A stretch of DNA of 9,288 nt from Bryobacteraceae bacterium (GTDB lineage Bacteria; Acidobacteriota; Terriglobia; Bryobacterales; Bryobacteraceae), in NCBI GenBank assembly GCA_025929455.1, contig JAICMB010000099.1, positions 1 to 9,288 on the forward strand, in the 5' to 3' direction. Positions 1 to 7,976 of this stretch are shown here, piece by piece. Position numbers and translations under genes: made by a program. The stretch's first letter is position 1. Every line of letters starts with the position of its first letter. Under the pieces are notes generated by a model, which was given only the letters and a program-made list of their open reading frames with translations, was not told the origin of the DNA and did not search any database.

Positions 1-1347
1 AACTGGGGTTACGACGGCGTATATCCGTTTGCGGTGCAGAATTCCTATGGCGGGCCGAATGGACTAAAGCGACTGGTCGACGCGGCGCACAATGAAGGAC
101 TCGCGGTTGTGCTCGATACCGTGTACAACCACCTCGGACCCGACGGAAATTATCTGGGCGCGTTCGGGCCGTACTTTACGTCGCGCTACGAAACACCCTG
201 GGGTCCCGGCTTCGATTTCGACGGGCCGTACCGTTCGGCGGTGCGCGCGTTCATTACATCGAATGCCGCCGCGTGGATTCGCGACTATCACATCGATGCA
301 CTGCGGCTCGACGCGGTGCATACCATGTACGATTCCTCGGTTCCGCACATTTTGCGCGAGATTTCGCGCACCGTTCGCGAGGAAGGCGCGCGCCAGCAGA
401 GGCGAACCTACGTGCTCGCCGAAACCGGGCCCACGCGCCGTGAACCGGTGCACGGCAAAGAGATCGCGCGCCTGGGCGTCGACGGACAGTGGCACGACGA
501 ATTTCACCACGCGCTGCACGTTCTGCTGACCGGAGAGAAGCACGGCTATTACGCGCCGTACTCGACGGGAAACGTGCGCGACCTGGTGGCCTGCTATAGC
601 ACTGCGCAGCCCAAGCGCTCTACCCGCTTGTCCACCGCTACGCAGCCGCAGTGCGTGCCGATCGTATTCAGCCAGAATCACGATCAGGCCGGAAACCGCG
701 CCGCCGGAGAACGATTGTCGGCTCTCGTCGAATTCGAGAAGGCCAAGCTCGCTGCCGGCGTCTGTATCCTCTCCCCATTTGTGCCACTCCTGTTCATGGG
801 TGAGGAGCTTGCGGAGCGGGCTCCCTTCCCGTATTTCATCGATCATTCCGATCCCTCGCTGGTCGACGCGATACGGGAAGGGCGCGCCCGCGAACTGGCC
901 GAATTCGGTTCGGAAGCTCCACCGTACGATCCGCAGCATCAAGGCACATTCGCGGCGGCGTGCCTCGACCGCAGCGGTTGCAGCGAAGAGGGCGCGACGA
1001 TGCTCGCGCTTTATCGCGAACTGCTGTCGCTCAGGAAAGAACTGCTGCCCGCAGATGTCCGACGGAGTGCCGTGGTGTCCGCCTCGGACGAGTCGCCGGC
1101 CTATCTGCTGCAGTATGGCCAATCGCGCTGCGACACCGTGGTGCTATACCACTTCGGGCAGCACGCGCAGGGCGTGATCTGCAGCATGCCAACAGGATTC
1201 TGGCGCAGGATCTTCGATGCGGCATCCGAGGAGTGGGGCGGCCCGGGATGCAATGCGCGCGAGAGCTTTTTCTCAAGCGGGAACACCCGTATTGCGATGG
1301 CGCCGAATTCGTTCTGCGTCTTCACGCGCTGCCCGGAGGAGCAGTAG
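1..1347 (+). CDS. treZ: Malto-oligosyltrehalose trehalohydrolase, 5' truncated by window edge
   Basis: Glycoside hydrolase family 13 enzyme that cleaves the alpha-1,4 bond next to the terminal trehalose unit of maltooligosyltrehalose, releasing trehalose in the cytoplasm. The reading frame is open from base 1 (NWGYDGV), so the real start lies outside. 448 residues are present; family members usually have about 570-630, so the N-terminal CBM48-like domain and the start of the barrel are missing. Numbered from the first codon, the GH13 signatures are: region I DTVYNH (39-44), region II LRLDAVH with nucleophile Asp104, region III LAETG with acid/base Glu141, and region IV SQNHDQ with Asp228. The TreZ-typical stretches QWHDEFHHALH, LTGEKHGYY and FMGEE are also present. 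The usual Asn-Asp-Pro after the catalytic Glu is replaced here (ETGPTRREP). It ends one base before treY, its partner enzyme, so the two are almost certainly cotranscribed. The GTG at 34 is internal, not a start. Confidence 0.96.
   Translation, partial: NWGYDGVYPFAVQNSYGGPNGLKRLVDAAHNEGLAVVLDTVYNHLGPDGNYLGAFGPYFTSRYETPWGPGFDFDGPYRSAVRAFITSNAAAWIRDYHIDALRLDAVHTMYDSSVPHILREISRTVREEGARQQRRTYVLAETGPTRREPVHGKEIARLGVDGQWHDEFHHALHVLLTGEKHGYYAPYSTGNVRDLVACYSTAQPKRSTRLSTATQPQCVPIVFSQNHDQAGNRAAGERLSALVEFEKAKLAAGVCILSPFVPLLFMGEELAERAPFPYFIDHSDPSLVDAIREGRARELAEFGSEAPPYDPQHQGTFAAACLDRSGCSEEGATMLALYRELLSLRKELLPADVRRSAVVSASDESPAYLLQYGQSRCDTVVLYHFGQHAQGVICSMPTGFWRRIFDAASEEWGGPGCNARESFFSSGNTRIAMAPNSFCVFTRCPEEQ
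1335..1341 (+). promoter_or_regulatory. Shine-Dalgarno of treY (sets its GTG start)
   Basis: GGAGGAG lies inside the last codons of treZ, seven bases before the GTG at 1349. It is the strongest ribosome binding site seen in the window. It favours the GTG at 1349 over the in-frame ATG at 1217, which would overlap treZ by 131 bases and add 44 residues of arginine-rich, family-unlike sequence. Confidence 0.8.
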
Positions 1348-1348
1348 A

Positions 1349-4132
1349 GTGGCTGCTCTACCAGTTGCCGAACCGCGAACGCAGACGCGGCGCCCGGGCC
1401 TGCAACTGCTTCGCGTCTCAGCGCCGGAACGCCGTCAGGCAACGGTCGCGAGTTACCGTCTGCAGTTCTCTCCGGAGTTCGGATTTCGTGATGCCGAACG
1501 CCTGGCGCCTTGGCTCGCTTCCATCGGCATCACGCACGTGTATGCGTCGCCGATTATGGCGGCGCGGTCCGGCAGCACGCATGGCTACGACGTAACGGAC
1601 CCGGGGCATCTGAATCCCGCGCTCGGATCCCATGCCGATTTCCTGGCGTTCACAAACGAACTGCACCGGCATGGGCTCGGTCTCATCGTTGACATCGTTC
1701 CCAATCACATGGCGGCGTCGTGGGAAAACGCCTGGTGGCGCGACGTACTAGAGGCGGGTCGCTGTTCGGCATGGGCGCATTTCTTCGATATCGATTGGGA
1801 CAATCCGATCTGTCCGGGCAGGATCGTTCTTCCCGTGCTGGGGGCTGACCTCGCGGACGTGCTCCGCAACGGTCAGCTCCGGCTCAGCCTGGATGACGAC
1901 GGACTAGTTTTGAATTACTGGGAGCACCGGTTCCCGGTGCGGCTTGGCAGTTATGCGCGCGTATTCGGCCGCGTGCGCCCGGACGCTAGTGGGTGGCGCC
2001 CGGACGGGGAAAACGCCGTGCGGACGTGGCTCAGTTCGTGGCGGTTTTCCGATACAGCGGTCGAGCGCTCGCGCGTCAAAAGGTCGTTCCGCGATCTGTT
2101 GACGTCGGGATCTGCGCGCGCATTTGCCGAGGCCGTGGTGAACGCCGTCAACGACGACAGCGCCGAACTTGCGGCGGTCCTCGATGAGCAGCACTATGTC
2201 CTGGCGTACTGGCGGACTGGGCGGCCGGGGTACCGCCGCTTTTTTGACGTGAATGAGCTGGTAGCGGTGCGCGTCGAAGACGAGCACGTATTCGGCACGA
2301 CGCACCGGTTCGCGATCGAGCTAGCAGCGGACGGCTGTATCGATGGATTACGCATCGATCACATCGACGGCTTGCGGCAACCAACGCGATACCTGTCACG
2401 CTTGCGCCGCGCACTCGATGACGCCGGCGCGCGCAATACGTTCATCGCGGTCGAAAAGATTCTCATGCCCGGCGAGCAGTTGCCGCGCGACTGGCACGTA
2501 GCGGGCACGACGGGTTACGATTTCCTCACTTGCGCCAATGGCGTCTTTGTAAGCGGCAACGGGCTGCGGCGATTGGAAGAGGCTGCCGCGCAGCTCACGG
2601 CTTGCACAGGAAGCTTTGACGATCTGGCATACGCTGCCAAGCGGTACGCGATCGAAAACGTCCTGGACGCGGAGTTCACGCGCCTGCGGCAGCGGTTGGA
2701 AGCACTCGGTTTCACGAATCACGCACAACTGGCGCGCGCCCTTGAAGAGGTCGCGGCCAATATGCCCGTGTACCGCACCTATATCGAACGCTTCAACATC
2801 AGCGCCGAGGATCGCGACGTGCTGGAAGCGGCGGTTGCCGGCGCCGTGTCCCGCAACCCCGACGCGATGAGCGGGCAGGAGCCGGCCGTGCGCAGTCTTC
2901 TGCTGCTCGACGCGCCACGTGGGTTGTCGCACGAGCAGATGCTCACACGCCTGGATTTTCTGCTTTCATGGCAACAGAACACTGGCCCGCTTATGGCCAA
3001 GGCAGTAGAGGACACGGTGTTCTACCGCTACAACCGTCTGACCTCGCTGAACACCATCGGCGGCAATTCGCGACCGGTCGCTCCGGGCTGCTTTCACGCC
3101 ATCACGCTGAAACGCGCGCTTACCTGGCCTGCGGCCATGAACGCAACATCCACGCATGACGCCAAGCTCGGCGAAGACGTGCGCTCCCGGATCAACGTGC
3201 TGTCGGAACTTCCGGAGCAGTGGATGGAGCGCGTGCGCACGTGGACCCGCTGGAACTTCCGCCACAAGCGAGCCGTCGGCGGCCAATCCGCGCCTGCCGG
3301 GAATGACGAATTTCTGTTGTATCAGATCCTCGCGGGAGCATGGCCCCTTGAGGGCGGCGTCACGCCGGAGTTCATTGCGCGCATAGAGCAGTTCATGTTA
3401 AAAGCCGTGCGGCAGGCCAAGCAGCACACGTCTTGGACCGATCCCGATGCGGAGTATGAAAACGCACTCGCAGACTTTGTGAGAGGCGTGCTTGATACGA
3501 GTGCGGACAATCCTTTCGTTGCCGATTTTGAGCCGTTTCAGCGCTGGCTCGCGCCCTTCGGGGCCGTGAATTCGCTCGCGCAAGTACTTTTAAAGGCCGC
3601 GGCGCCCGGGTCGCCCGACTTCTACCAAGGGTCCACGCTGTGGGATTTCTGCCTGGTCGACCCGGACAACCGGCGGCCTGTTGCGTTCGATCGCAGAGTG
3701 CAATTGTGCGGCGACATGAATCGCCGCGGCGTCGCGGAAATTAAGAACTGCTGGCGCGACGGCTGCATCAAGATGTTCGTTACGGCTCGCACTCTCCGCG
3801 CGCGCCGTGAACATGCGGCATTGTTCGCGTCGGGCTCGTATATCCCGCTCGAAGTATCGGGCCCGCAGTCGAATCATGTGCTCGCGTTCGCGCGGCGTTT
3901 CCGCGACGAGTGGGCCATCGCCATCGTGCCGCGGCTGCTCGCGAGTATGTGCCCCCATGCGAATCCGTTCGAGCCCGGTCCCGTTTGGAAATCGACGATT
4001 GTGCATTTACCGGCCCGAGCGCCCGCGGAATGGCACGATGCATTTACAGATTGTGGCCATGCCGCGAAACATGGGGCCCTGCCATTGAACGACGTCCTCT
4101 CCTCTTTCCCGATGTCCCTCCTCCTGTGCTGA
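1349..4132 (+). CDS. treY: Malto-oligosyltrehalose synthase
   Basis: GH13 intramolecular transglucosylase that converts the reducing-end alpha-1,4 linkage of a maltodextrin into alpha,alpha-1,1, giving the substrate of TreZ. From the GTG at 1349 it has 927 residues, within the family range. The barrel opens with SYRLQF (35-40) and THVYASPIM (62-70). GH13 region I is DIVPNH (115-120). Region II is GLRIDHIDG with nucleophile Asp337, region III is AVEKIL with acid/base Glu369, and region IV is STHD (601-604) with Asp604. The long insertion between regions III and IV is usual for TreY, as is the late PDFYQG...LVDPDNRRP block. The C-terminus (VPRLLA, LPLNDVLSSFP) matches the family end, so the gene is complete. 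After region IV the sequence reads AKLGED where TKRxED is more common, a minor substitution. It follows treZ by one base and is followed by an intrinsic terminator, closing the trehalose operon. Confidence 0.97.
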   Translation: MAALPVAEPRTQTRRPGLQLLRVSAPERRQATVASYRLQFSPEFGFRDAERLAPWLASIGITHVYASPIMAARSGSTHGYDVTDPGHLNPALGSHADFLAFTNELHRHGLGLIVDIVPNHMAASWENAWWRDVLEAGRCSAWAHFFDIDWDNPICPGRIVLPVLGADLADVLRNGQLRLSLDDDGLVLNYWEHRFPVRLGSYARVFGRVRPDASGWRPDGENAVRTWLSSWRFSDTAVERSRVKRSFRDLLTSGSARAFAEAVVNAVNDDSAELAAVLDEQHYVLAYWRTGRPGYRRFFDVNELVAVRVEDEHVFGTTHRFAIELAADGCIDGLRIDHIDGLRQPTRYLSRLRRALDDAGARNTFIAVEKILMPGEQLPRDWHVAGTTGYDFLTCANGVFVSGNGLRRLEEAAAQLTACTGSFDDLAYAAKRYAIENVLDAEFTRLRQRLEALGFTNHAQLARALEEVAANMPVYRTYIERFNISAEDRDVLEAAVAGAVSRNPDAMSGQEPAVRSLLLLDAPRGLSHEQMLTRLDFLLSWQQNTGPLMAKAVEDTVFYRYNRLTSLNTIGGNSRPVAPGCFHAITLKRALTWPAAMNATSTHDAKLGEDVRSRINVLSELPEQWMERVRTWTRWNFRHKRAVGGQSAPAGNDEFLLYQILAGAWPLEGGVTPEFIARIEQFMLKAVRQAKQHTSWTDPDAEYENALADFVRGVLDTSADNPFVADFEPFQRWLAPFGAVNSLAQVLLKAAAPGSPDFYQGSTLWDFCLVDPDNRRPVAFDRRVQLCGDMNRRGVAEIKNCWRDGCIKMFVTARTLRARREHAALFASGSYIPLEVSGPQSNHVLAFARRFRDEWAIAIVPRLLASMCPHANPFEPGPVWKSTIVHLPARAPAEWHDAFTDCGHAAKHGALPLNDVLSSFPMSLLLC

Positions 4133-4141
4133 CAAAGGGTG

Positions 4142-4174
4142 GCGCAGCCAGTCTAAGGCTGGCTGCGCGCTTTT
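4142..4174 (+). terminator. Rho-independent terminator after treY
   Basis: A perfect 10-base stem, GCGCAGCCAG (4142-4151) pairing with CTGGCTGCGC (4159-4168), encloses a 7-base loop TCTAAGG and is followed by GC and TTTT. It starts ten bases after the treY stop. The T tract is short (four), but the stem is long and GC-rich. It separates the trehalose operon from folD. Confidence 0.85.
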
Positions 4175-4222
4175 GACTGACGCACCAGGGCAGCGCGCGA
4201 ACGCTTAATGCTCACCTTCATC

Positions 4223-4252
4223 TTCAGACCGTAACCGCACACGTGCTACAAA
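4223..4252 (+). promoter_or_regulatory. Candidate weak sigma70-type promoter for folD
   Basis: TTCAGA (4223-4228; four of six matches to TTGACA) and TACAAA (4247-4252; four of six to TATAAT) are separated by 18 bases in the only gap after the treY terminator. Transcription would begin near 4259-4261, at or just before the folD ATG. The match is weak and could be chance. The position, between a terminator and a gene that needs its own promoter, is the main argument. Confidence 0.3.
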
Positions 4253-4260
4253 ACATTTGA

Positions 4261-5115
4261 ATGCCCGCGCGTGTTCTCGACGGAAAATGGGTGCGCGACC
4301 AGACGTTTGCCGATCTGCGGCCACGGCTTGCCCGCCTGCGGCGCCGGCCCGGACTGGCGGTGGTGCTGGTGGGCCACGACCCCGCTTCGGAAATTTATGT
4401 CCGCCATAAAGTGAAGGCCTGCGAGAACCTCGGCATTTACAGCGAAAAGATCACGCCGGACGGCAACATCGCAACCGGCGACCTGATCGCGATCATCGAG
4501 GGTCTGAACCAGCGCCCGGAGATTGACGGCATCCTGGTGCAGATGCCGCTTCCTGCTCACATCGACAGCCGCACCGTGCTGGTAAGCATCGCGCCCGAGA
4601 AGGACGCCGACGGTTTCCATCCGTGCAACGTCGGCAATCTCGTCGCCAACATTCCCGCGCCACGCGCCTGTACGCCGGCGGGCATCATGGAGATGCTGCA
4701 TCGCTATGAGATCCCCATCGCCGGACGGCACGCGGTGGTGATCGGCCGCAGCGATATCGTTGGCAAGCCAATGGCTCTGATGCTGCTGCACGCTAACGCC
4801 ACGGTCACCATCTGCCATTCGCGCACAGCCGATGTGGCCGCCGAAGCGCGCCGTGCCGACATTCTGGTTGCCGCCATCGGTCGCGCTGGTTTCGTCACGC
4901 GCGATTTCATTAAGCCGGGCGCGACCGTCGTGGATGTAGGCATGAACCGCATTCACGAAGGCAAGGGCGGCCTGGTGGGCGATGTCGACGCCGCGAGCGC
5001 GAGCGAACTTGCAGGCGCGTACACGCCCGTACCCGGCGGCGTGGGACCGCTCACCGTCGCGATGCTCATGTCCAACACCGTTGCCGCGGCCGAGCGGCAC
5101 ACATGCTGCGCGTAG
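4261..5115 (+). CDS. folD: Bifunctional methylenetetrahydrofolate dehydrogenase / methenyltetrahydrofolate cyclohydrolase
   Basis: Cytoplasmic enzyme that oxidises 5,10-methylene-THF with NADP+ and hydrolyses 5,10-methenyl-THF to 10-formyl-THF, supplying one-carbon units for purines and formyl-methionine. It has 284 residues, the normal length. Visible landmarks are VVLVGHDPASEIYVRHK with the catalytic Tyr46-x3-Lys50 pair, DGILVQMPLP (89-98, Gln94), KDADGFHP with Asp117 in the substrate site, the dinucleotide-binding GRSDIVGKP (162-170), and PVPGGVGPLT (256-265) near the C-terminus. An in-frame TGA immediately precedes the ATG (TGAATG), so no upstream start is possible. No Shine-Dalgarno is evident, so translation may be leaderless or use an unusual initiation. 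The 3' end overlaps coaE by 13 bases. Confidence 0.97.
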   Translation: MPARVLDGKWVRDQTFADLRPRLARLRRRPGLAVVLVGHDPASEIYVRHKVKACENLGIYSEKITPDGNIATGDLIAIIEGLNQRPEIDGILVQMPLPAHIDSRTVLVSIAPEKDADGFHPCNVGNLVANIPAPRACTPAGIMEMLHRYEIPIAGRHAVVIGRSDIVGKPMALMLLHANATVTICHSRTADVAAEARRADILVAAIGRAGFVTRDFIKPGATVVDVGMNRIHEGKGGLVGDVDAASASELAGAYTPVPGGVGPLTVAMLMSNTVAAAERHTCCA

Positions 5116-5705
5116 GCCTGACCGGAGGGCTCGCGACCGGCAAAACGTTCGTCGCGGAAACGCTCCGGGAACTCGGCTGCCATGTCATCCAGGCCGACCT
5201 TCTGGGTCACGAGGCACTGCTGCCCGCAGGTGGTGCGTACGACGCCGTCGTCAATTTGTTCGGCGGCGCGATCCTTGACGACGAAGCCCTGATCGACCGC
5301 CGCAAACTTGCGGAAGTCGTATTCGCCGACGATGCGAAGCTTGCACTGCTGAACTCGCTGGTCCACCCCGTCGTCGCCGGCCGCGAAGAAGAAGTCATGA
5401 CGCGGATTGCCGCGTCCGAGCCGCGCGCCATCGTAGTTGTCGAAGCCGCCATTTTGATCGAAACTGGAAGTTACAAGCGATTTCAAAAGCTGGTAGTGGT
5501 ATCCTGCCGGCCCGAGCAGCAACTCGAGCGAGCCATCGCTCGCGGCATGCCGCTCGAGCAGGCGCGCGACCGCTTGCGGCGGCAACTCCCGATGGAAGAG
5601 AAGATTCAGCTCGCGGATTACGTGATCGACACCTCCGGCACCATCGCGGATACCGTTCGTCAAACCACATCGGTCTACGAGTCGCTGAAGGCGCAATCGA
5701 TATGA
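5103..5705 (+). CDS. coaE: Dephospho-CoA kinase
   Basis: P-loop kinase that phosphorylates the 3'-hydroxyl of the ribose of dephospho-CoA with ATP, the final step of coenzyme A synthesis. It has 200 residues, typical for the family. The Walker A motif GGLATGKT (8-15) is at the N-terminus, followed by IQADLLGHE with Asp32 at the usual DAD position and LVHP (86-89). VEAAILIE (113-120) stands where many homologues have DxPLLxE. The late RLRRQLPMEEK and ADYVIDTSG (171-179) stretches complete the family pattern. The ATG at 5103 gives Met three residues before GLTGG, as expected. It lies within the end of folD (13-base overlap) and its TGA overlaps the next ATG, so its translation is probably coupled on both sides. 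The upstream purine-rich GAG is only a weak ribosome binding site. Confidence 0.95.
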   Translation: MLRVGLTGGLATGKTFVAETLRELGCHVIQADLLGHEALLPAGGAYDAVVNLFGGAILDDEALIDRRKLAEVVFADDAKLALLNSLVHPVVAGREEEVMTRIAASEPRAIVVVEAAILIETGSYKRFQKLVVVSCRPEQQLERAIARGMPLEQARDRLRRQLPMEEKIQLADYVIDTSGTIADTVRQTTSVYESLKAQSI

Positions 5706-6838
5706 GTATTCTCCGTGTTCTGGTGATCACGACGCTGATCGTGGCCGGATTTCTGTTCGTGACCACGCATGCCGAACGGGGCGGGCAATCGCGCCTCGTA
5801 CACGATGTCGGCCATTTTTGGACTGGACCCACCACTGCGCAATCTGCTGGCCTGAGCCCCGACGAGCAGAATAATATCGATGTTTATAAGGCCGCGCGGC
5901 AGGCCACGGTCAATATCACCAGCCAGGTTTTTCAGCAAACGTGGTTTTTCGAAGTCTATCCCACCAAGGACTTCGGCTCCGGTTTCATCGTGAGTCCGGA
6001 CGGCAAAGTCGTAACGAATAGCCACGTGATCGGCGATGAGAACCGCATCGAGGTCAGCATCGACAAATCGCGTTATCGCGGGCGGCTGCTCTATCGCGAT
6101 CGCTACAACGACATTGCCCTTGTCAAAATCGAGCCGAAGCACCCGCTCAAGGTGCTTCATTTCGGTGATTCCGACAGCTTGCAGGTGGGTCAAAAAGTGC
6201 TCGCGATCGGTAATCCTTTCGGGATTCTCGAGGAGACGCTCACAGTCGGGGTAGTTAGTTCGTTACACCGCACCATCAAAGGACAGAACGGTGACGAACT
6301 CGACGGCATGATCCAAACGGATGCGGCGATTAACCCGGGCAATAGCGGCGGCCCGCTGCTCGATTCCAACGGTAACGTCATTGGCGTAAATACGGCCATC
6401 CTCGGACAGGGTGGCAATATCGGAATCGGGTTCGCGATCCCGGTGAATCGCCTGAAACAGATTCTCGACGACTTTTCCACGGGTCGCGGGCGAGCGAAAC
6501 TCGGCGTTAGCGTTGCGTACGTGGTGGGCGACTATGCGGACGCGCTGGACCTGCCAACACAGGGCGGCTTGCTGGTACAGGCGGTTACACCGGGATCACC
6601 GGCCGAGGCGGCGGGCATCCGCGGCGGTCGCCGGAGCGTAGTCATAGGCAACTACGAAGTTGTGATCGGCGGCGATCTGATCATGTCCATAGACGGCAAT
6701 CCGGTCGACCGGGCCGATGCGCTGGCGCGTGCGCTGGCACGCAAGCGCGCCGGCGATACCATCGAGTTCACCATCTACCGCGACGGGCGCACAACCAATG
6801 TACGCGTCCGCTTGGGTGAGTCGCGCGACCGTGTTTAG
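5702..6838 (+). CDS. HtrA/Deg-like serine protease (S1C) with one PDZ domain, membrane-anchored or secreted
   Basis: Envelope quality-control protease of the DegS/DegP type, 378 residues. A hydrophobic segment at about 4-21 is either an N-terminal anchor or a signal peptide; THA at 22-24 is a possible cleavage site. The chymotrypsin-fold domain spans about 57-258. The catalytic triad is visible: His108 in TNSHVI, Asp137 in NDIALVK, and Ser215 in GNSGGP. A single PDZ domain follows (about 265-372, with GGLLVQAVTPGSPAEAAGI and GGDLIMSIDG), as in DegS rather than the two-PDZ DegP. There is an insertion between its first and second halves (RSVVIGNYEVV). The ATG overlaps the coaE stop (ATGA), and TGAAGG (5686-5691) lies ten bases upstream, so translation is likely coupled to coaE. 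It is likely exported and faces the periplasm. The substrate and any stress-signalling role cannot be read from the sequence. Confidence 0.95.
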   Translation: MSILRVLVITTLIVAGFLFVTTHAERGGQSRLVHDVGHFWTGPTTAQSAGLSPDEQNNIDVYKAARQATVNITSQVFQQTWFFEVYPTKDFGSGFIVSPDGKVVTNSHVIGDENRIEVSIDKSRYRGRLLYRDRYNDIALVKIEPKHPLKVLHFGDSDSLQVGQKVLAIGNPFGILEETLTVGVVSSLHRTIKGQNGDELDGMIQTDAAINPGNSGGPLLDSNGNVIGVNTAILGQGGNIGIGFAIPVNRLKQILDDFSTGRGRAKLGVSVAYVVGDYADALDLPTQGGLLVQAVTPGSPAEAAGIRGGRRSVVIGNYEVVIGGDLIMSIDGNPVDRADALARALARKRAGDTIEFTIYRDGRTTNVRVRLGESRDRV

Positions 6839-6918
6839 ACATCTACTCTGCTCACCTTGTTAGGTAGCCATTCCGTTCTGCTTGGCAGCCTGCTTGCTTT
6901 CCACGATGGCGGGTAAGC

Positions 6919-7974
6919 ATGTGGAAACTCGTTAAGCAGACCTATAACGGCTGGAGCGATCACGATGCGCAAAGCCTCGGTGCAGCGCTTGCGTATTACA
7001 CGGTTTTTTCACTTGCGCCGTTGCTCGTCATCGCGATAGCGATCTGCGGGATGGTGTTCGGCCGTGAGGCCGTGCAGGGGCAGATCTCAGGGCAGCTCAG
7101 CGGCCTGGTGGGAGCCGGCGCGGGAGGCGCGATTCAGGACATGCTGAAACACGCGCGATCGCCGGCCGCGGGCATCGTCGCCACTATCATCGGGTTCATC
7201 GTTCTGTTCTTTGGCGCTTCCGGCGTTTTCAATGAGCTGCGCACCGCGCTGAATCGGATCTGGAACGTGAAGAACGCCGACTCTGCCGGCGTCTGGGGAA
7301 CCATTAAAGGCGAGTTCAAGTCTTTTGCGATGATTGTGGGCATCGGCTTTTTGCTGCTCGTTTCCCTGCTGATCAGCGCGGCGGTCGCGGGCATCAGTCA
7401 TTTCGCCTCCGGGTATTTTCCAGCAGCCACATTCCGCCTCGTGAGCGGGCTGGTTTCATTCGTCGTTATCGCGGCTCTGTTCGCCGTCATTTTCCGGTAT
7501 GTGCCGAAGCAGCGCCTTCCGTGGCGCGACTTGTGGATCGGAAGCCTCGTCACCGCCGTGCTGTTCACGGCCGGCAAGTACGCCATCGGCATCTATCTCG
7601 GCAAGGCGAGCGTCGGCTCATCATACGGCGCGGCCGGATCGCTGATAGCCCTGCTGGTCTGGATTTATTATTCCGCGCAGCTTTTCCTTTTCGGAGCGGA
7701 GTTCACTCACGTATATGCGCGGGAGCGCGGTTCGTTAAAAGATACTGGACCGGAAAAGGCCGGGCCGCCCGAGCCGCTGGAATCGCCCCGGCTGGCCGTG
7801 GCGCACACGCCGCCGACGCGACGGGAGTCGGAAGCGGAGCACGTCTACCATACGGCCGCGCACGATATGGGTCCCGTCAAAGCGATTGCTTACGGTGTAG
7901 CTTGGAGTGCACTGCTGGCCGGCTTGGGATGGTGGCGTAAACCGTCGCGCCAGCGCGGCCGCACGCATACGTAA
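6919..7974 (+). CDS. YihY/BrkB-family inner-membrane protein (often mis-called ribonuclease BN)
   Basis: Polytopic membrane protein of 351 residues. The family signature lies near the N-terminus (QSLGAALAYYTVFSLAPLL, 18-36). Six hydrophobic segments fall at about 22-44, 84-105, 136-160, 172-195, 207-228 and 237-262, with the conserved ALNRIWNV (110-117) and the YGAAGSLIALLVWIYYSAQ region (236-254) that marks the family core. The molecular function is unsettled; old labels as ribonuclease BN or a virulence factor are not reliable. After about residue 270 there is an 80-residue tail: a proline- and charge-rich stretch, then a hydrophobic run (about 325-342, ending GLGWWRK) and a basic end. An 80-base gap with no visible terminator or promoter separates it from the protease. 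The start has only a poor GGCGGG upstream, but it lies just before the conserved N-terminal helix, and an ATG at 6906 is in another frame. Confidence 0.93.
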   Translation: MWKLVKQTYNGWSDHDAQSLGAALAYYTVFSLAPLLVIAIAICGMVFGREAVQGQISGQLSGLVGAGAGGAIQDMLKHARSPAAGIVATIIGFIVLFFGASGVFNELRTALNRIWNVKNADSAGVWGTIKGEFKSFAMIVGIGFLLLVSLLISAAVAGISHFASGYFPAATFRLVSGLVSFVVIAALFAVIFRYVPKQRLPWRDLWIGSLVTAVLFTAGKYAIGIYLGKASVGSSYGAAGSLIALLVWIYYSAQLFLFGAEFTHVYARERGSLKDTGPEKAGPPEPLESPRLAVAHTPPTRRESEAEHVYHTAAHDMGPVKAIAYGVAWSALLAGLGWWRKPSRQRGRTHT

Positions 7975-7976
7975 TC

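Noticed and set aside
64..1122. Long open frame on the - strand opposite treZ (352 codons)
   Set aside because: It is antisense to a gene with all GH13 motifs, its translation is Arg- and Ala-rich without recognisable domains, and high GC makes such mirror frames common.
1217..1348. Possible N-terminal extension of treY from an ATG at 1217
   Set aside because: It would overlap treZ by 131 bases and encode a basic, family-unlike stretch, while a strong GGAGGAG lies correctly before the GTG at 1349.
960..1595. 211-codon + strand frame spanning the treZ-treY junction
   Set aside because: It is out of frame with both genes, has no motif, and consists of Arg- and Ala-rich shadow sequence.
4173..4210. 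TTGACT (4173-4178) as a -35 box with TTAATG (4205-4210) as a -10
   Set aside because: The spacing of 26 bases is too long, and the TTGACT overlaps the terminator tail.
4246..5100. 284-codon open frame on the - strand mirroring folD almost exactly
   Set aside because: Same explanation: it mirrors the codon pattern of folD, has no family motifs, and would require complete antisense overlap.
6839..6918. Gap between the protease and the YihY-type gene, searched for a terminator, promoter or small RNA
   Set aside because: No convincing stem with a T tract and no paired -35/-10 boxes; the TTGTTA at 6857-6862 has no partner at a suitable distance.
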